In this document: positions 38,262-48,330 of the stretch, one piece after another
Layout of the letters: each line of letters opens with the position of its first letter
Position numbering within the stretch: position 1 is the stretch's first letter
NCBI RefSeq assembly: GCF_023712425.1
Contig: NZ_JAMAYG010000004.1
Location: forward strand, 62,001-126,000
Reading direction: 5' to 3'
DNA from: Rothia sp. P100
GTDB taxonomy: Bacteria > Actinomycetota > Actinomycetes > Actinomycetales > Micrococcaceae
Length of the DNA: 64,000 nucleotides
The notes under the pieces: generated by a model
The model's input: the letters and a program-made list of their open reading frames with translations, nothing else
Database searches by the model: none
Told to the model about the DNA's origin: nothing
Position numbers and translations under genes: made by a program

Positions 38262-39476
38262 GTGACGCAAGAACCTACCTGGATTCAAAAACTGCCCAAG
38301 ATTAGCCTGCACGATCACCTGGACGGTGGGGTGCAGACAGAAACGTTGATTAAGCACGCTGCGGAGATTGGTCACGAACTACCTGCCACAGACCCCCAAG
38401 AGCTAGCCGCCTGGTTCCGTGAGGCAGCTGACTCCCGCTCACTAGAACACTACTTAGAAACCTTCGAACACACGGTGGCGGCCATGCAAACTGCCGAGCA
38501 CCTGCGTAAGGTTGCCCGCGACCACGTGGTGACACTGGCAGCAGACGGCGTCATCTACGGGGAAGTACGCTGGGCACCGGAGCTTCACACCCGCCGCGGG
38601 CTGAGCCTGCAAGAAGCGGTAGAGGCCGTTGCCGACGGGCTCATGGACGGTATGGAATACATCGGAACGCTGGGCGGCCGTATCCTGGTTAACCAAATTC
38701 TCTGCGCCATGCGCCAGAACGACCGGGCCCTCGAAATTGCCCAGCTTGCCGTGACTAACCGCCAGATGGGCATTGTCGGCTTTGACCTGGCAGGCCCAGA
38801 AGCAGGTTACCCCGCCAGCCTCTTCACCGAAGCCCTGGACTACGCCGCCGCCCACTTCATGCCCGTTACCCTGCACGCCGGTGAAGCCGATGGCTTAAAA
38901 TCTATCCGCTCAGCCCTCGTCGACGGCCGCGCCCTCCGCCTCGGTCACGGCGTCCGCATTACCGAAGACATCACCGCCCGCACAGTTGCTGAGATTGACC
39001 CCGAAGGCACCCTCATGCCCGGCGCTGACCGCGACGCTACCGTACTGCAACTGGGCCCCGTGGCTGAATGGGTGAAGAACCAGCGCATCGTCCTAGAATG
39101 CTGCCCCTGCTCTAACCTGCAAACCGATGCCGCCCAGAAAATTGACCTGGTGGGCACCGGGGCCGCTTTCGACCCGGCACGCACCCACGAAGAGCACCCG
39201 CTGGCCCTGCTCTTCTCAGCCGGCTTCGCCGTCACTGTCAACCCTGATAACCGCCTGATGAGCTCCACCAGCATCACCCGAGAATTCGTTGAACTCTCCC
39301 GCAGCGCTGGCTTTGGCATACCCGAATTCTTCGAAATGACGCTCAACGCAATCAATGGGGCCTTCTGCACCTTCGACGAAAAGCAGGCACTCATGCAAAG
39401 CGTGCAGAGTGCCTACGCCCAAATTTCCCAGGAACTCCAGCAGGCAGAACAGTCCCCAGCAGAGCAGGAGGGCTAG
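38262..39476 (+). CDS. add: Adenosine deaminase
   Basis: 404-residue zinc enzyme that turns adenosine into inosine. It has the zinc motif SLHDHLDGG near the N-terminus, VIYGEVRWAPELH, FDLAGPEAGYP, the zinc His and Glu in TLHAGEADG, RLGHGVRI and the final Asp region TVNPDNRLMS. The GTG at 38262 is preferred over the ATG at 38235, which has no binding site; GAGGA lies upstream. It joins the nucleoside importer, cdd and deoA in salvage. mazG follows within two bases. Confidence 0.93.
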   Translation: MTQEPTWIQKLPKISLHDHLDGGVQTETLIKHAAEIGHELPATDPQELAAWFREAADSRSLEHYLETFEHTVAAMQTAEHLRKVARDHVVTLAADGVIYGEVRWAPELHTRRGLSLQEAVEAVADGLMDGMEYIGTLGGRILVNQILCAMRQNDRALEIAQLAVTNRQMGIVGFDLAGPEAGYPASLFTEALDYAAAHFMPVTLHAGEADGLKSIRSALVDGRALRLGHGVRITEDITARTVAEIDPEGTLMPGADRDATVLQLGPVAEWVKNQRIVLECCPCSNLQTDAAQKIDLVGTGAAFDPARTHEEHPLALLFSAGFAVTVNPDNRLMSSTSITREFVELSRSAGFGIPEFFEMTLNAINGAFCTFDEKQALMQSVQSAYAQISQELQQAEQSPAEQEG

Positions 39477-39477
39477 A

Positions 39478-40140
39478 ATGACCCAGCTTGAGAATGCAGG
39501 CAGCCAATTCCAACGTCTGGTTACCATCATGGACACCTTACGCAGTCCTGGCGGCTGCCCCTGGGACGGCGAACAAACCCACGAATCCCTACTGCGTTAT
39601 CTGATAGAAGAAGCCTACGAAGTGGTGGAAGCAATTGAGGCCCCCGCTGGAATCGACCGCGCCCTGCTGAAGGAAGAGCTGGGGGATGTGTTGTTACAGG
39701 TGGTCTTCCACTCCCGTGTAGCCGAGGAAACCCCGGCAGAACAGGGTGGCTTTGACATCGTGCAGGTGCTCACCGCCCTCAACGACAAGCTTGAACGCCG
39801 CCACCCCCATGTCTTCGGTGATGAAGAAGCGGTCACAGGCGATGACGTGCTGACCCGCTGGGACGAACTCAAAAAGAAGGAAAAGCCCGAACGCACCGGC
39901 CCCCTGGACGGAATCCCACCTCACCTACCTGCCTTAGCCCTGGCCGAAAAAACCCTGTCTAAAGCCTCCAAAGCTGGGCTGCTCGACCCGGAGGAAATGG
40001 GTGCTGGCACCAGCTTTACCACCGAAGAGGAGCTGGGGGAGCACCTGCTCACCCTGGTCGCCGCCGCCAAAAGCCGGGGGCTGGACGCCGAACGCGCCCT
40101 GCGCACAGCGACCCGCAAGCTCATCGACCAACACAGCTAG
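39478..40140 (+). CDS. mazG: Nucleoside triphosphate pyrophosphohydrolase MazG
   Basis: 220-residue all-alpha NTP pyrophosphatase that cleaves (d)NTPs to NMPs and cleans damaged nucleotides. SPGGCPWDGEQTHESL and the metal motif EEAYEVVEAIE, followed by LKEELGDVLLQVVFHS, are characteristic. A second domain is partly present, ending RALRTATRKLI. AGGAGGG lies just upstream of the ATG. It starts one base after the adenosine deaminase stop, and eno lies downstream, the gene order seen in other actinobacteria. Confidence 0.93.
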   Translation: MTQLENAGSQFQRLVTIMDTLRSPGGCPWDGEQTHESLLRYLIEEAYEVVEAIEAPAGIDRALLKEELGDVLLQVVFHSRVAEETPAEQGGFDIVQVLTALNDKLERRHPHVFGDEEAVTGDDVLTRWDELKKKEKPERTGPLDGIPPHLPALALAEKTLSKASKAGLLDPEEMGAGTSFTTEEELGEHLLTLVAAAKSRGLDAERALRTATRKLIDQHS

Positions 40141-40304
40141 AGTCAAGGCCGCTTGGTGTGCCCGTCCTTGCGTTCTATTCCGTGTGGAATGTGGGTAACC
40201 GTGGGTAAAGAGCCACTAAACCCTCTGCTATTTGCCGACATATTAGTGGGAATTAGTGAATTTTTGTTTGCTTATGTGGGTTTTTTGGTAGACTGAAGGC
40301 ATAA

Positions 40305-41669
<1,365 letters not shown>

Positions 41670-41685
41670 TCTTTAGCTTAAATAC

Positions 41686-41724
41686 AAAGCCGGCAGGCGG
41701 GTTTGCCCGTCTACCGGCTTTTGT
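41686..41724 (+). terminator. Terminator after eno
   Basis: AAAGCCGG (41686-41693) pairs with CCGGCTTT (41714-41721), with further pairing GGCGGG/CCCGTC in the loop, followed by TGT. It may be leaky, since the DivIC-like gene follows. Confidence 0.7.
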
Positions 41725-41797
41725 ATGCCCACCGGCCTATCAGCAAAAGACGGTAGACTGGTGAGGCACAGATCAGCGACGAGGGGAGCGGCAGAAC

Positions 41798-42442
41798 ATG
41801 GCAGGTCAAAAGAAACAACCCGGGCGTAACCCAATTGCTGCCTTTTTTGGTTTTGGTCTCTCGCATCCAGGCGTCCAGCCGCAGAAGAATAAGAAGAAAC
41901 CCACCCCATCCAGAGCAATTTCTAGCCCTTCCGGTGACACTGACACGCAAGTTCCCGTTGCGGCTCATTCTTTCTCTGGTCACTTCATTACTGTTGCGAT
42001 CATCATCGCTATCATTGCCGTCTCTATTTACGGCCCTCTGAGTTCCTTCCTCAAGCAACAAGATGAGATTAACGACGCCAAAGAGACTATCGCCGCACTT
42101 GAAGCTGAGCAGGACGCTTTAGAGGCGCAGGTCAGCTGGTGGGAGGACGATAACTACGTCAAACAGCAGGCACGCAGCCGCCTCTTTTACGTTGAGCCCG
42201 GTCAGACACCCTACCTGGTGGTAGGCCTAGATGACACCTCAGCGTTAGTCGATGACACCAGCGCCGCAGCGAAAATGGCCCCGGAAGACCCCTGGACCAC
42301 CAAGTTGTGGGGCTCTTTCCAGTTAGCTTCTGGGCAGGACGCCCCAGCGGCGGGCGCCGGCTCTGGGTCAGAAGAAACTGAGTCTTCTGACGCGCCTAGC
42401 CCTGACCGTAGCGTTACCCCTAGCGTTACCCCTAGCGAGTGA
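41798..42442 (+). CDS. Septum formation initiator (DivIC/FtsB-like)
   Basis: 214-residue single-pass membrane protein of the divisome. A basic, Pro-rich cytoplasmic part (residues 1-60) leads to one membrane helix (about 65-85, ITVAIIIAIIAVSIYG), then a coiled coil (about 92-115, EINDAKETIAALEAEQDALE) and the family motif WWEDDNYVKQQARSRLFYV. It should bind FtsL and FtsQ-like partners outside the membrane. The Ser/Pro/Thr-rich tail ends with a small repeat SVTPSVTPSE, made by a 15-base DNA repeat. The order eno, divIC, DUF501, ppx is conserved in actinobacteria. Confidence 0.88.
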   Translation: MAGQKKQPGRNPIAAFFGFGLSHPGVQPQKNKKKPTPSRAISSPSGDTDTQVPVAAHSFSGHFITVAIIIAIIAVSIYGPLSSFLKQQDEINDAKETIAALEAEQDALEAQVSWWEDDNYVKQQARSRLFYVEPGQTPYLVVGLDDTSALVDDTSAAAKMAPEDPWTTKLWGSFQLASGQDAPAAGAGSGSEETESSDAPSPDRSVTPSVTPSE

Positions 42443-42520
42443 CCCCTGCTTAAGGTCGGTGGGTGTCACCGCGTACACTTATAGCTAATCCACCGTTCAA
42501 CCATGATGATAAAGGATCCC

Positions 42521-43105
42521 ATGACCACTCACTTACCTCACGGCTTCGGCGTCACCGCTGAAACCCTTGCCCCCACTGAACTCGATATTCAGGTTCTCTC
42601 GGCACAACTGGGGAGAAAAGTTCGTGACGTGGCCGAGATTCCTGCTCGTTGTGTCTGCGGTAACCCGCTGGTGGCTGCTACCGCCCCGCGTCTGTCGAAC
42701 GGAACTCCTTTCCCCACCGTCTTTTACCTGGCGCACCCTGTTATCACTGCAGCAGCGTCTCGCCTCGAAGCAGAAGGTGCAATGTACGCAATGACCGACG
42801 AGATTGCCGCTGATGAAGCAATGGCTGAAGCTTATCGCGCTGCCCACGAGAACTACCTGGCTGAGCGTGAGCGCATCCGCGTGGCAACTAACACAGGTGA
42901 GGTACCCGAAATTGAGGGCATCTCAGCCGGTGGCATGCCTACCCGCGTTAAGTGCCTGCACGCGGTGCTGGGCCATACCCTGTCGGTGGGGCGCGGCATC
43001 AACCCCTACGGGGACCGCACTCTGGATATGATTTCTGAGTGGTGGACTCCCGAGGTTTGCCACTGCGACCCTGCCTGGCGTGCTGACGCCGTTACAGAAG
43101 CTTAA
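42521..43105 (+). CDS. DUF501 family protein
   Basis: 194 residues. It matches DUF501: LGRKVRDVAEIPARCVCG at about 27-44, TPFPTVFYLAHP, the mid segment AAHENYLAERERIR and GGMPTRVKCLHAVLGHTLSVG, ending in W-x-x-x-V-C-H-C. Conserved Cys and His suggest a metal or structural site, but the function is unknown. The ATG at 42521 has AAAGGA seven bases upstream; the frame is open 18 bases further. It sits in its usual place between divIC and ppx/gppA. Confidence 0.88.
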   Translation: MTTHLPHGFGVTAETLAPTELDIQVLSAQLGRKVRDVAEIPARCVCGNPLVAATAPRLSNGTPFPTVFYLAHPVITAAASRLEAEGAMYAMTDEIAADEAMAEAYRAAHENYLAERERIRVATNTGEVPEIEGISAGGMPTRVKCLHAVLGHTLSVGRGINPYGDRTLDMISEWWTPEVCHCDPAWRADAVTEA

Positions 43106-43115
43106 GGGGTAGAAG

Positions 43116-44063
43116 ATGCGCGTAGGTGCTATCGACTGCGGGACCAACTCAATCCGCCTGCTCATCGCTGACATGGAAGAGGGCGCAGACGGTGCTGTCC
43201 ACTTATCAGAGGTGGTGCGCCGCATGAAGATTGTGCGCCTAGGAAAGGGCGTGGACGCCACCGGGTGGCTGGCCAAAGAATCTTTGGAGCGCACTTTTGA
43301 AGCAGCCCGTGAATACGCAGGTTTGCTGAAGGAACACGGTGCACAGAAAGTTCGCTTTGTGGCTACCAGTGCCACCCGCGATGCCGGTAACCGCCACATT
43401 TTCACGAACGGTATCCAAGAGATCCTGGGGGTTGAACCCGAGATTATTTCTGGCACCGAAGAGGCTGCGCTGTCCTTTGCTGGCGCCCTATCATCGGTGG
43501 GTAATACCGAGCAGATGACGCTGGTGATCGATCTAGGCGGCGGCTCTACCGAGTTCGTCCTCGGCAACAAGGACGGGGTAGTGGCCTCGCAGTCGGTCAA
43601 TATCGGCTGTGTGCGCATGACCGAGCGTCATGTTAGTTCTAACCCTCCGAGTGTGGATCAGATTGCCCGCGTCATTGCAGATACTGACCGGGCTATCGGG
43701 GGTGCATCTGCTGAGGTTGACTTCTCTGTGGCTGAACGTCTGGTGGGGGTCGCTGGTACGGTCACTACGGTCACTGCGCATGCTCTGGGTCTCGACTCCT
43801 ATGACCCGCAAGCTATTGACCGCACCGAACTATCCATCAAAGATATTTCAAAGGCGGCGGCTGATTTGGTGGCTATGACCACCGAAGAACGCGCTGAACT
43901 GGGCTTTATGCACGAGGGCCGCGTTGACGTTATTGGCGCCGGCTCAATTGTCTGGGCTCGCATTATCGAGCGTATTTCGAAGATGACCGAGGGGCGGGTT
44001 TCTACCGCTATTGCATCTGAAAAAGATATTCTGGACGGCATTGCCCTCTCATTAGCTCGGTAG
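43116..44063 (+). CDS. Ppx/GppA-type exopolyphosphatase
   Basis: 315-residue phosphatase of the ASKHA fold, acting on polyphosphate or pppGpp. Phosphate loops are VGAIDCGTNSIRLLIAD and VIDLGGGSTEFVLG, with SGTEEAALSF and VGVAGTVTTVTAHALG. It is the short single-module form typical of actinobacteria and lacks the C-terminal HD domain of E. coli Ppx. AGGGG precedes the ATG. It starts 10 bp after DUF501. Confidence 0.92.
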   Translation: MRVGAIDCGTNSIRLLIADMEEGADGAVHLSEVVRRMKIVRLGKGVDATGWLAKESLERTFEAAREYAGLLKEHGAQKVRFVATSATRDAGNRHIFTNGIQEILGVEPEIISGTEEAALSFAGALSSVGNTEQMTLVIDLGGGSTEFVLGNKDGVVASQSVNIGCVRMTERHVSSNPPSVDQIARVIADTDRAIGGASAEVDFSVAERLVGVAGTVTTVTAHALGLDSYDPQAIDRTELSIKDISKAAADLVAMTTEERAELGFMHEGRVDVIGAGSIVWARIIERISKMTEGRVSTAIASEKDILDGIALSLAR

Positions 44064-44123
44064 GGCTTTGCCCCCCCCAACACCGATTACCTCTCAGCAA
44101 ACTACGGTAAGGAGTGTGCTTCC

Positions 44124-45518
44124 ATGGCTCGGTTCAGCCTTCGCCAGGTTCTAGCGCTTGTTGCTAGTGCTCTGCTGATGATCACTGGCTTTGGTGCCGC
44201 CCATGCTACTGAACCCAGTGCGTCCCCCAGCGGAGGAACCAGCTCTGGCGCCCCCAGCCCGTCGCACCTGCCCTCCGTTCCTACCATCGATACCCCGCGA
44301 GGTGACTCCATTCGGGCTAGGCAGTACTGGCTGATGCAGTACGGGTTCGCGGATCTCTGGAAGGAAGCCACCGGTCAGGGAGTAACCGTCGCGGTCATTG
44401 ATACCGGAGTCGACGGCAACCATCAAGATCTCAAGGCCAATGTCATTGACGGATTTGACGCTTCGGGCAATGGCTCCGGTCAGGGCTGGAAGGGCCTGGG
44501 CGTCGAGCCGGAGCACGGCACCCTGGTTGCTTCTGTCATTGCCGGGCATGGACACTCCGATGGGGGCACTCCGGCTAACCCAGGAGAACCCGGGGATGGC
44601 CCTGCAGGCATGATAGGTGTAGCGCCAGAAGCTACCATCTTGCCGATTTCCTTAGAGCTGGGCACCGTAGGTAGCTCTACTAAGTCCGTGGATGAGCAGA
44701 TTCCCACTGCCGTCCGCTATGCTGTGGACGCTGGCGCGGACATCATCAACCTCTCGGTGGGTTCAGACAGCACCTCTTGGCCCGAGAGCTGGGATTCTGC
44801 CTTCACCTATGCCGAAGAAAAAGATGTCATTATCATCGCCTCAGCCGGCAATAGGGGAGCTGGGCTTACCCAGGTGGGTGCTCCCGCTACCATGCCCGGT
44901 GTTCTCACCGTAGGTGGGGTAGACAAGAGTAAGAAGGATTCCTGGTCCTCGTCCTCTCAGGGTATTTCTATCGCTGTCTCAGCCCCGAGTGAGTCCATGG
45001 TGGGCGCGATTCCCAATAACAAGTACGCTACCTGGAGCGGCACTAGCGCGGCTGCACCTACGGTTTCTGGCCTAGCCGCTCTCATCATGGAAAAGTACCC
45101 CGACCTCACCGGTAACCAGGTCATTGAGCGTATTATCTCCAGCACTGATGACGCGGGGGAGAGCGGGCGCGACGCTTTCTACGGTTTCGGGGTGATCAAC
45201 CCGCAACGGGCGCTAGATCCCGATACACCCGATTCAGCTGAGTCTAATCCCCTGGGATCGATGAAAGAGTGGGTTTCGGTGCACCGTAAACACACCGGCA
45301 CAGCAAGCCCCACTTCCAGTCCCACTGCTGCCCCAGTGCATGAAGAGGGAGAGACCATCGAGGCAGTTGCTGCCCCTCAGCCCGTGCGTCCAGCTGAAGA
45401 TTCGGGCATCCTGCCCTTCATCGTGCTGACGGCCTTCGGTTTTTGGATTGTGGTGATTACAGCCGGTAGCCTGCGCCGTCTGGACTCACTGACCCGCCGC
45501 GCAAGCCGCCGCCGATAA
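44124..45518 (+). CDS. Membrane-anchored S8 subtilisin-like protease (mycosin-like)
   Basis: 464-residue secreted serine protease. The signal peptide (about residues 1-30) ends ITGFGAAHA. The catalytic triad is intact: Asp in VAVIDTGVDG, His in EHGTLVASVIAG and Ser in SGTSAAAPTVSGL, with the oxyanion Asn in IASAGNRG. A Ser/Thr/Pro/Ala-rich stalk (residues about 380-425) leads to one C-terminal helix (ILPFIVLTAFGFWIVVI) and a basic end, so it stays on the outer face of the membrane. Mycosins serve type VII secretion, but no ESX genes are in this window. AAGGAG lies upstream. Confidence 0.9.
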   Translation: MARFSLRQVLALVASALLMITGFGAAHATEPSASPSGGTSSGAPSPSHLPSVPTIDTPRGDSIRARQYWLMQYGFADLWKEATGQGVTVAVIDTGVDGNHQDLKANVIDGFDASGNGSGQGWKGLGVEPEHGTLVASVIAGHGHSDGGTPANPGEPGDGPAGMIGVAPEATILPISLELGTVGSSTKSVDEQIPTAVRYAVDAGADIINLSVGSDSTSWPESWDSAFTYAEEKDVIIIASAGNRGAGLTQVGAPATMPGVLTVGGVDKSKKDSWSSSSQGISIAVSAPSESMVGAIPNNKYATWSGTSAAAPTVSGLAALIMEKYPDLTGNQVIERIISSTDDAGESGRDAFYGFGVINPQRALDPDTPDSAESNPLGSMKEWVSVHRKHTGTASPTSSPTAAPVHEEGETIEAVAAPQPVRPAEDSGILPFIVLTAFGFWIVVITAGSLRRLDSLTRRASRRR

Positions 45519-45735
45519 AACCAGTCAATCAGACTCTCACCCGGCACTTTGCCCCCCCACCTTTCTGGTGACTCTGGTCTAGCCGCCTAGAAATTGAAAA
45601 ACGTGAGAAAATAGACCCGCACCAAACCTAAGACCTTTCCCTCAAACCGTGCTTAAAGGCGCCAAAAGTGGCAAGATAAGCATGGAGACTTTTTGCCGTA
45701 CACCGGCAAACAACCAACAGGAAGTAGCAAACTCA

Positions 45736-47121
45736 ATGGCTTTCAATAAGATTGCACAGGACCGCCCTCGCGTTCTCATCGTCGGTGGCGGCTACGTCGG
45801 TTTCACCGTCGCTCAGAAGATTCAGAAGGTTATCAAGGAATCCGGTGGCGTTGTCACCGTTGTAGACCCCAACCCCTACATGACCTACCAGCCCTTCCTT
45901 CCCGAAGTAGCTGCTGGTTCCATGGAAGGCCGTAACGCAACCGTTCCCCTGCGTCAGCATCTGCGCGATTCCGAAATCATTGGCGGCCGCGTTGTAGCTA
46001 TCAACCACGCCACCAAGACCGCCACCATCGAACCCATCAACGCTGGCGAGAACTTTGAACTGACCTACGATGAAATCGTCATCGGTGCAGGTTCAGTAAC
46101 CCGTGCCTTCCCCATCCCCGGTCTGGCAGAAGTTGCCATCGGTATGAAGACCATTGAAGAAGCTGTTTCTGTTCGCAACTGGGTACTGGAACGCATCGAA
46201 GTTGCTTCTCTTGAAATTGATGAAGACGCCCGCCGTCGCGCCCTGACTTTCGTCATCGTTGGTGGCGGTTTCGCTGGTGTTGAGACCATCTCAGAACTCG
46301 AAGATATGGCTCGCGAAGCTGTTAACCGTAATGAGCGCTTGCGCGTTTCTGACATCCGCTTCGTGATGGTTGAAGCGGCCCCCCGCATCATGCCCGAGGT
46401 CCCCGCAGACCGTGCTGAGAAGGTTGTTGCTGAACTGCGCGGCCGCGGCATCGAAGTTCTGCTCAACACCTCGCTATCAGATGCAACCGACGGTCACCTG
46501 CAGCTCATCAACATGGGCGACAAGTCACCTGCCGGTGAACTGGACACCGACACCCTCATCTGGACTGCAGGTGTCGCAGCCTCTCCCATGCTGAAGAACA
46601 CTGATTTCCCCATCGATGAGCGCGGTCGTGTGCGTGTAGGCGCTGACCTTCGCATCACCGGCGACGAGGGTGTTATCGAAGGCGCTTGGGCTGCAGGCGA
46701 TAACGCTGCTGTTCCCGACCTCACCGGTGGCGGCGTGGGTGGCTTCTGCGTACCTAACGCTCAGCACGCCTCCCGCCAGGCAGTCAAGCTGGCTGAAAAC
46801 CTGCTGGCTAATCGCCGTGGTGAGTCACTGACCGACTACTACCACGAGACCATCGGCGTTGTTGCTGGTCTGGGTCTGTGGAAGGGCGTTGCTAACTTCA
46901 AGGGCAAGACCATCGGCGGCCCCCTGGCTTGGATCATGCACCGCGGCTACCACGGTACCGCAATCCCCACCACCGAGCGCACCGCACGCGTCATGGCAAC
47001 CTGGGCTCTCAACCAGATCTTCGGTCGAGACACCTCCTCAATCCGCCACCAGCGTTCACCTCGCCGCGCTTTCCAGGAAGCAACCGGTACTGCACCTGAA
47101 AAAGAGAAGGCACGTCTTTAA
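45736..47121 (+). CDS. ndh: Type II NADH dehydrogenase
   Basis: About 461-residue single-subunit NADH:quinone oxidoreductase, attached to the inner face of the membrane and not proton-pumping. It has the FAD site VLIVGGGYVGFTVAQKI, the NADH site TFVIVGGGFAGVETISELE, LIWTAGVAASPM and the GGGVGGFCVPNAQHA motif. The C-terminal part LGLWKGVANFKGKTIGGPL fits the membrane-binding region. The ATG at 45736 is favoured by CAGGAAG upstream and the family start; an ATG at 45682 is possible. With Sdh it feeds the quinone pool. Confidence 0.92.
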   Translation: MAFNKIAQDRPRVLIVGGGYVGFTVAQKIQKVIKESGGVVTVVDPNPYMTYQPFLPEVAAGSMEGRNATVPLRQHLRDSEIIGGRVVAINHATKTATIEPINAGENFELTYDEIVIGAGSVTRAFPIPGLAEVAIGMKTIEEAVSVRNWVLERIEVASLEIDEDARRRALTFVIVGGGFAGVETISELEDMAREAVNRNERLRVSDIRFVMVEAAPRIMPEVPADRAEKVVAELRGRGIEVLLNTSLSDATDGHLQLINMGDKSPAGELDTDTLIWTAGVAASPMLKNTDFPIDERGRVRVGADLRITGDEGVIEGAWAAGDNAAVPDLTGGGVGGFCVPNAQHASRQAVKLAENLLANRRGESLTDYYHETIGVVAGLGLWKGVANFKGKTIGGPLAWIMHRGYHGTAIPTTERTARVMATWALNQIFGRDTSSIRHQRSPRRAFQEATGTAPEKEKARL

Positions 47122-47174
47122 CCTTTTTCTGGTATAAATAATGGGTGCCCGCATTGTGCGTGCGGGCCCTGTGC

Positions 47175-47251
47175 GCCCCTATAGCCCAATTGGCAGAGGC
47201 AGAGGACTTAAAATCCTTGTGTTCTGGGTTCGAGTCCCAGTAGGGGCACCA
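47175..47251 (+). tRNA. tRNA with anticodon UAA (annotated type: Leu), short variable arm
   Basis: A full cloverleaf can be drawn: acceptor GCCCCTA/TAGGGGC, D stem GCC/GGC, anticodon stem GAGGA/TCCTT with loop CTTAAAA (anticodon TAA at 47209-47211), T arm CTGGG-TTCGAGT-CCCAG, discriminator A and encoded CCA. The variable region is only five bases, unlike the long arm of normal leucine tRNAs. A stem GCCCGCA/TGCGGGC (47147-47167) and a TATAAA-like box near 47133 lie upstream. A clear terminator follows. Confidence 0.9.
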
Positions 47252-47256
47252 CACTG

Positions 47257-47286
47257 AGACCCGGTGCTAGTAGCATCGGGTCTTTT
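47257..47286 (+). terminator. Terminator after the tRNA gene
   Basis: A 12-bp stem AGACCCGGTGCT/AGCATCGGGTCT (one G-T pair) with a three-base loop is followed by TTTT. It is a classic intrinsic terminator. Confidence 0.9.
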
Positions 47287-47334
47287 GCATAGCAAGAATC
47301 TTTTACCCTTTTCGTATGTAACTGAAAGCCCAGC

Positions 47335-48216
47335 ATGACTAGCCCACGCCTTTTTGCCGTAGACCTTGACGGAACTCTTCTCACCGATACTAAAACGTAT
47401 AACCATGAGCAATTGGACCGCGTTCTTGAGCTGATGGCTGCGGAGGGGTCGCACTTGGCGATTGCCACTGGAAACCAAATGCCCAAGGTTGATGAGTACC
47501 TGGCAGGGCACGAGCATCACGCCAACTTGCACTACATCGCAGAAAACGGTGCCATCATCCACAACCAGGGTAAAGATTTGGCCCTCTGGGGTTTTAGCCC
47601 CCAACTGGTGCATGACACCCTGGAGGCTTTGCAGCAACACCTCAAGCTAGGCATTATTGTTTCTTGCCGTCACCATTCGTATATCCCAGCAGACCGCCTT
47701 GACACCATTTCGACAATCGTTCACTCGTACCTCTCTGCTACTGGCATGGAAATACCCGGTTATGATCCCGCTGACCCTCTCACCGTGATTCGTCCCTTCT
47801 ACCCCAACGTTGAGGCAATTGACGATGTACAAGCCATTAAGGACACCGTAGTTAAGGTTGCCCTCAACACCGATTCTTCTGCTGATGTTTATGAGACGAT
47901 GAGTATCCTGCATCAGACCCTGCCTGAGGGCGTTACTCCTACCTCATCTGGTTTTGGGGCGATTGACCTGATTCTTACCGGCAATCATAAAGGCCGTGGT
48001 CTGGCATGGCTAGCTAATCATTTGAGCATTCCACAGAGCCAAACCATAGCCTATGGGGACTCAGGGAATGACCTTGAAATGTTCCAGTACGCCGCCACCG
48101 CCATCGCTATGGAAGAAAGTGATCCACGTCTTCTACCTGAAGCAGATTTTAGTATTGGTAGCAACCAAGACGGCGCGGTGCTAGATCATATCGAAGCGAC
48201 GCTTACTGCCCCTTAG
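47335..48216 (+). CDS. HAD-family (Cof-type) phosphatase
   Basis: 293-residue cytosolic phosphatase of the Cof/IIB subfamily. The four HAD motifs are present: FAVDLDGTLLTD with the nucleophile Asp, the Thr in AIATGNQ, the Lys in NHKGRGLAWL, and GDSGNDLEMF. The cap lies between residues about 85 and 195. Members dephosphorylate sugar phosphates, flavin or vitamin B6 phosphates; the substrate is unknown. Confidence 0.92.
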   Translation: MTSPRLFAVDLDGTLLTDTKTYNHEQLDRVLELMAAEGSHLAIATGNQMPKVDEYLAGHEHHANLHYIAENGAIIHNQGKDLALWGFSPQLVHDTLEALQQHLKLGIIVSCRHHSYIPADRLDTISTIVHSYLSATGMEIPGYDPADPLTVIRPFYPNVEAIDDVQAIKDTVVKVALNTDSSADVYETMSILHQTLPEGVTPTSSGFGAIDLILTGNHKGRGLAWLANHLSIPQSQTIAYGDSGNDLEMFQYAATAIAMEESDPRLLPEADFSIGSNQDGAVLDHIEATLTAP

Positions 48217-48330
48217 CCTGAAAATTGCCTGGGGAGTGTATAGCCCAGAGAAAAATACCCAGCAAAGAAGCATACTTTTCGGTAGGCTAACAAGTAACGT
48301 TTCCACGACTACCATTAGGAGAACACAGCC

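Noticed and set aside
42405-42439. Repeat SVTPSVTPSE at the end of the DivIC-like protein
   Set aside because: It is a minor 15-base slippage in a disordered tail, with no likely functional meaning.
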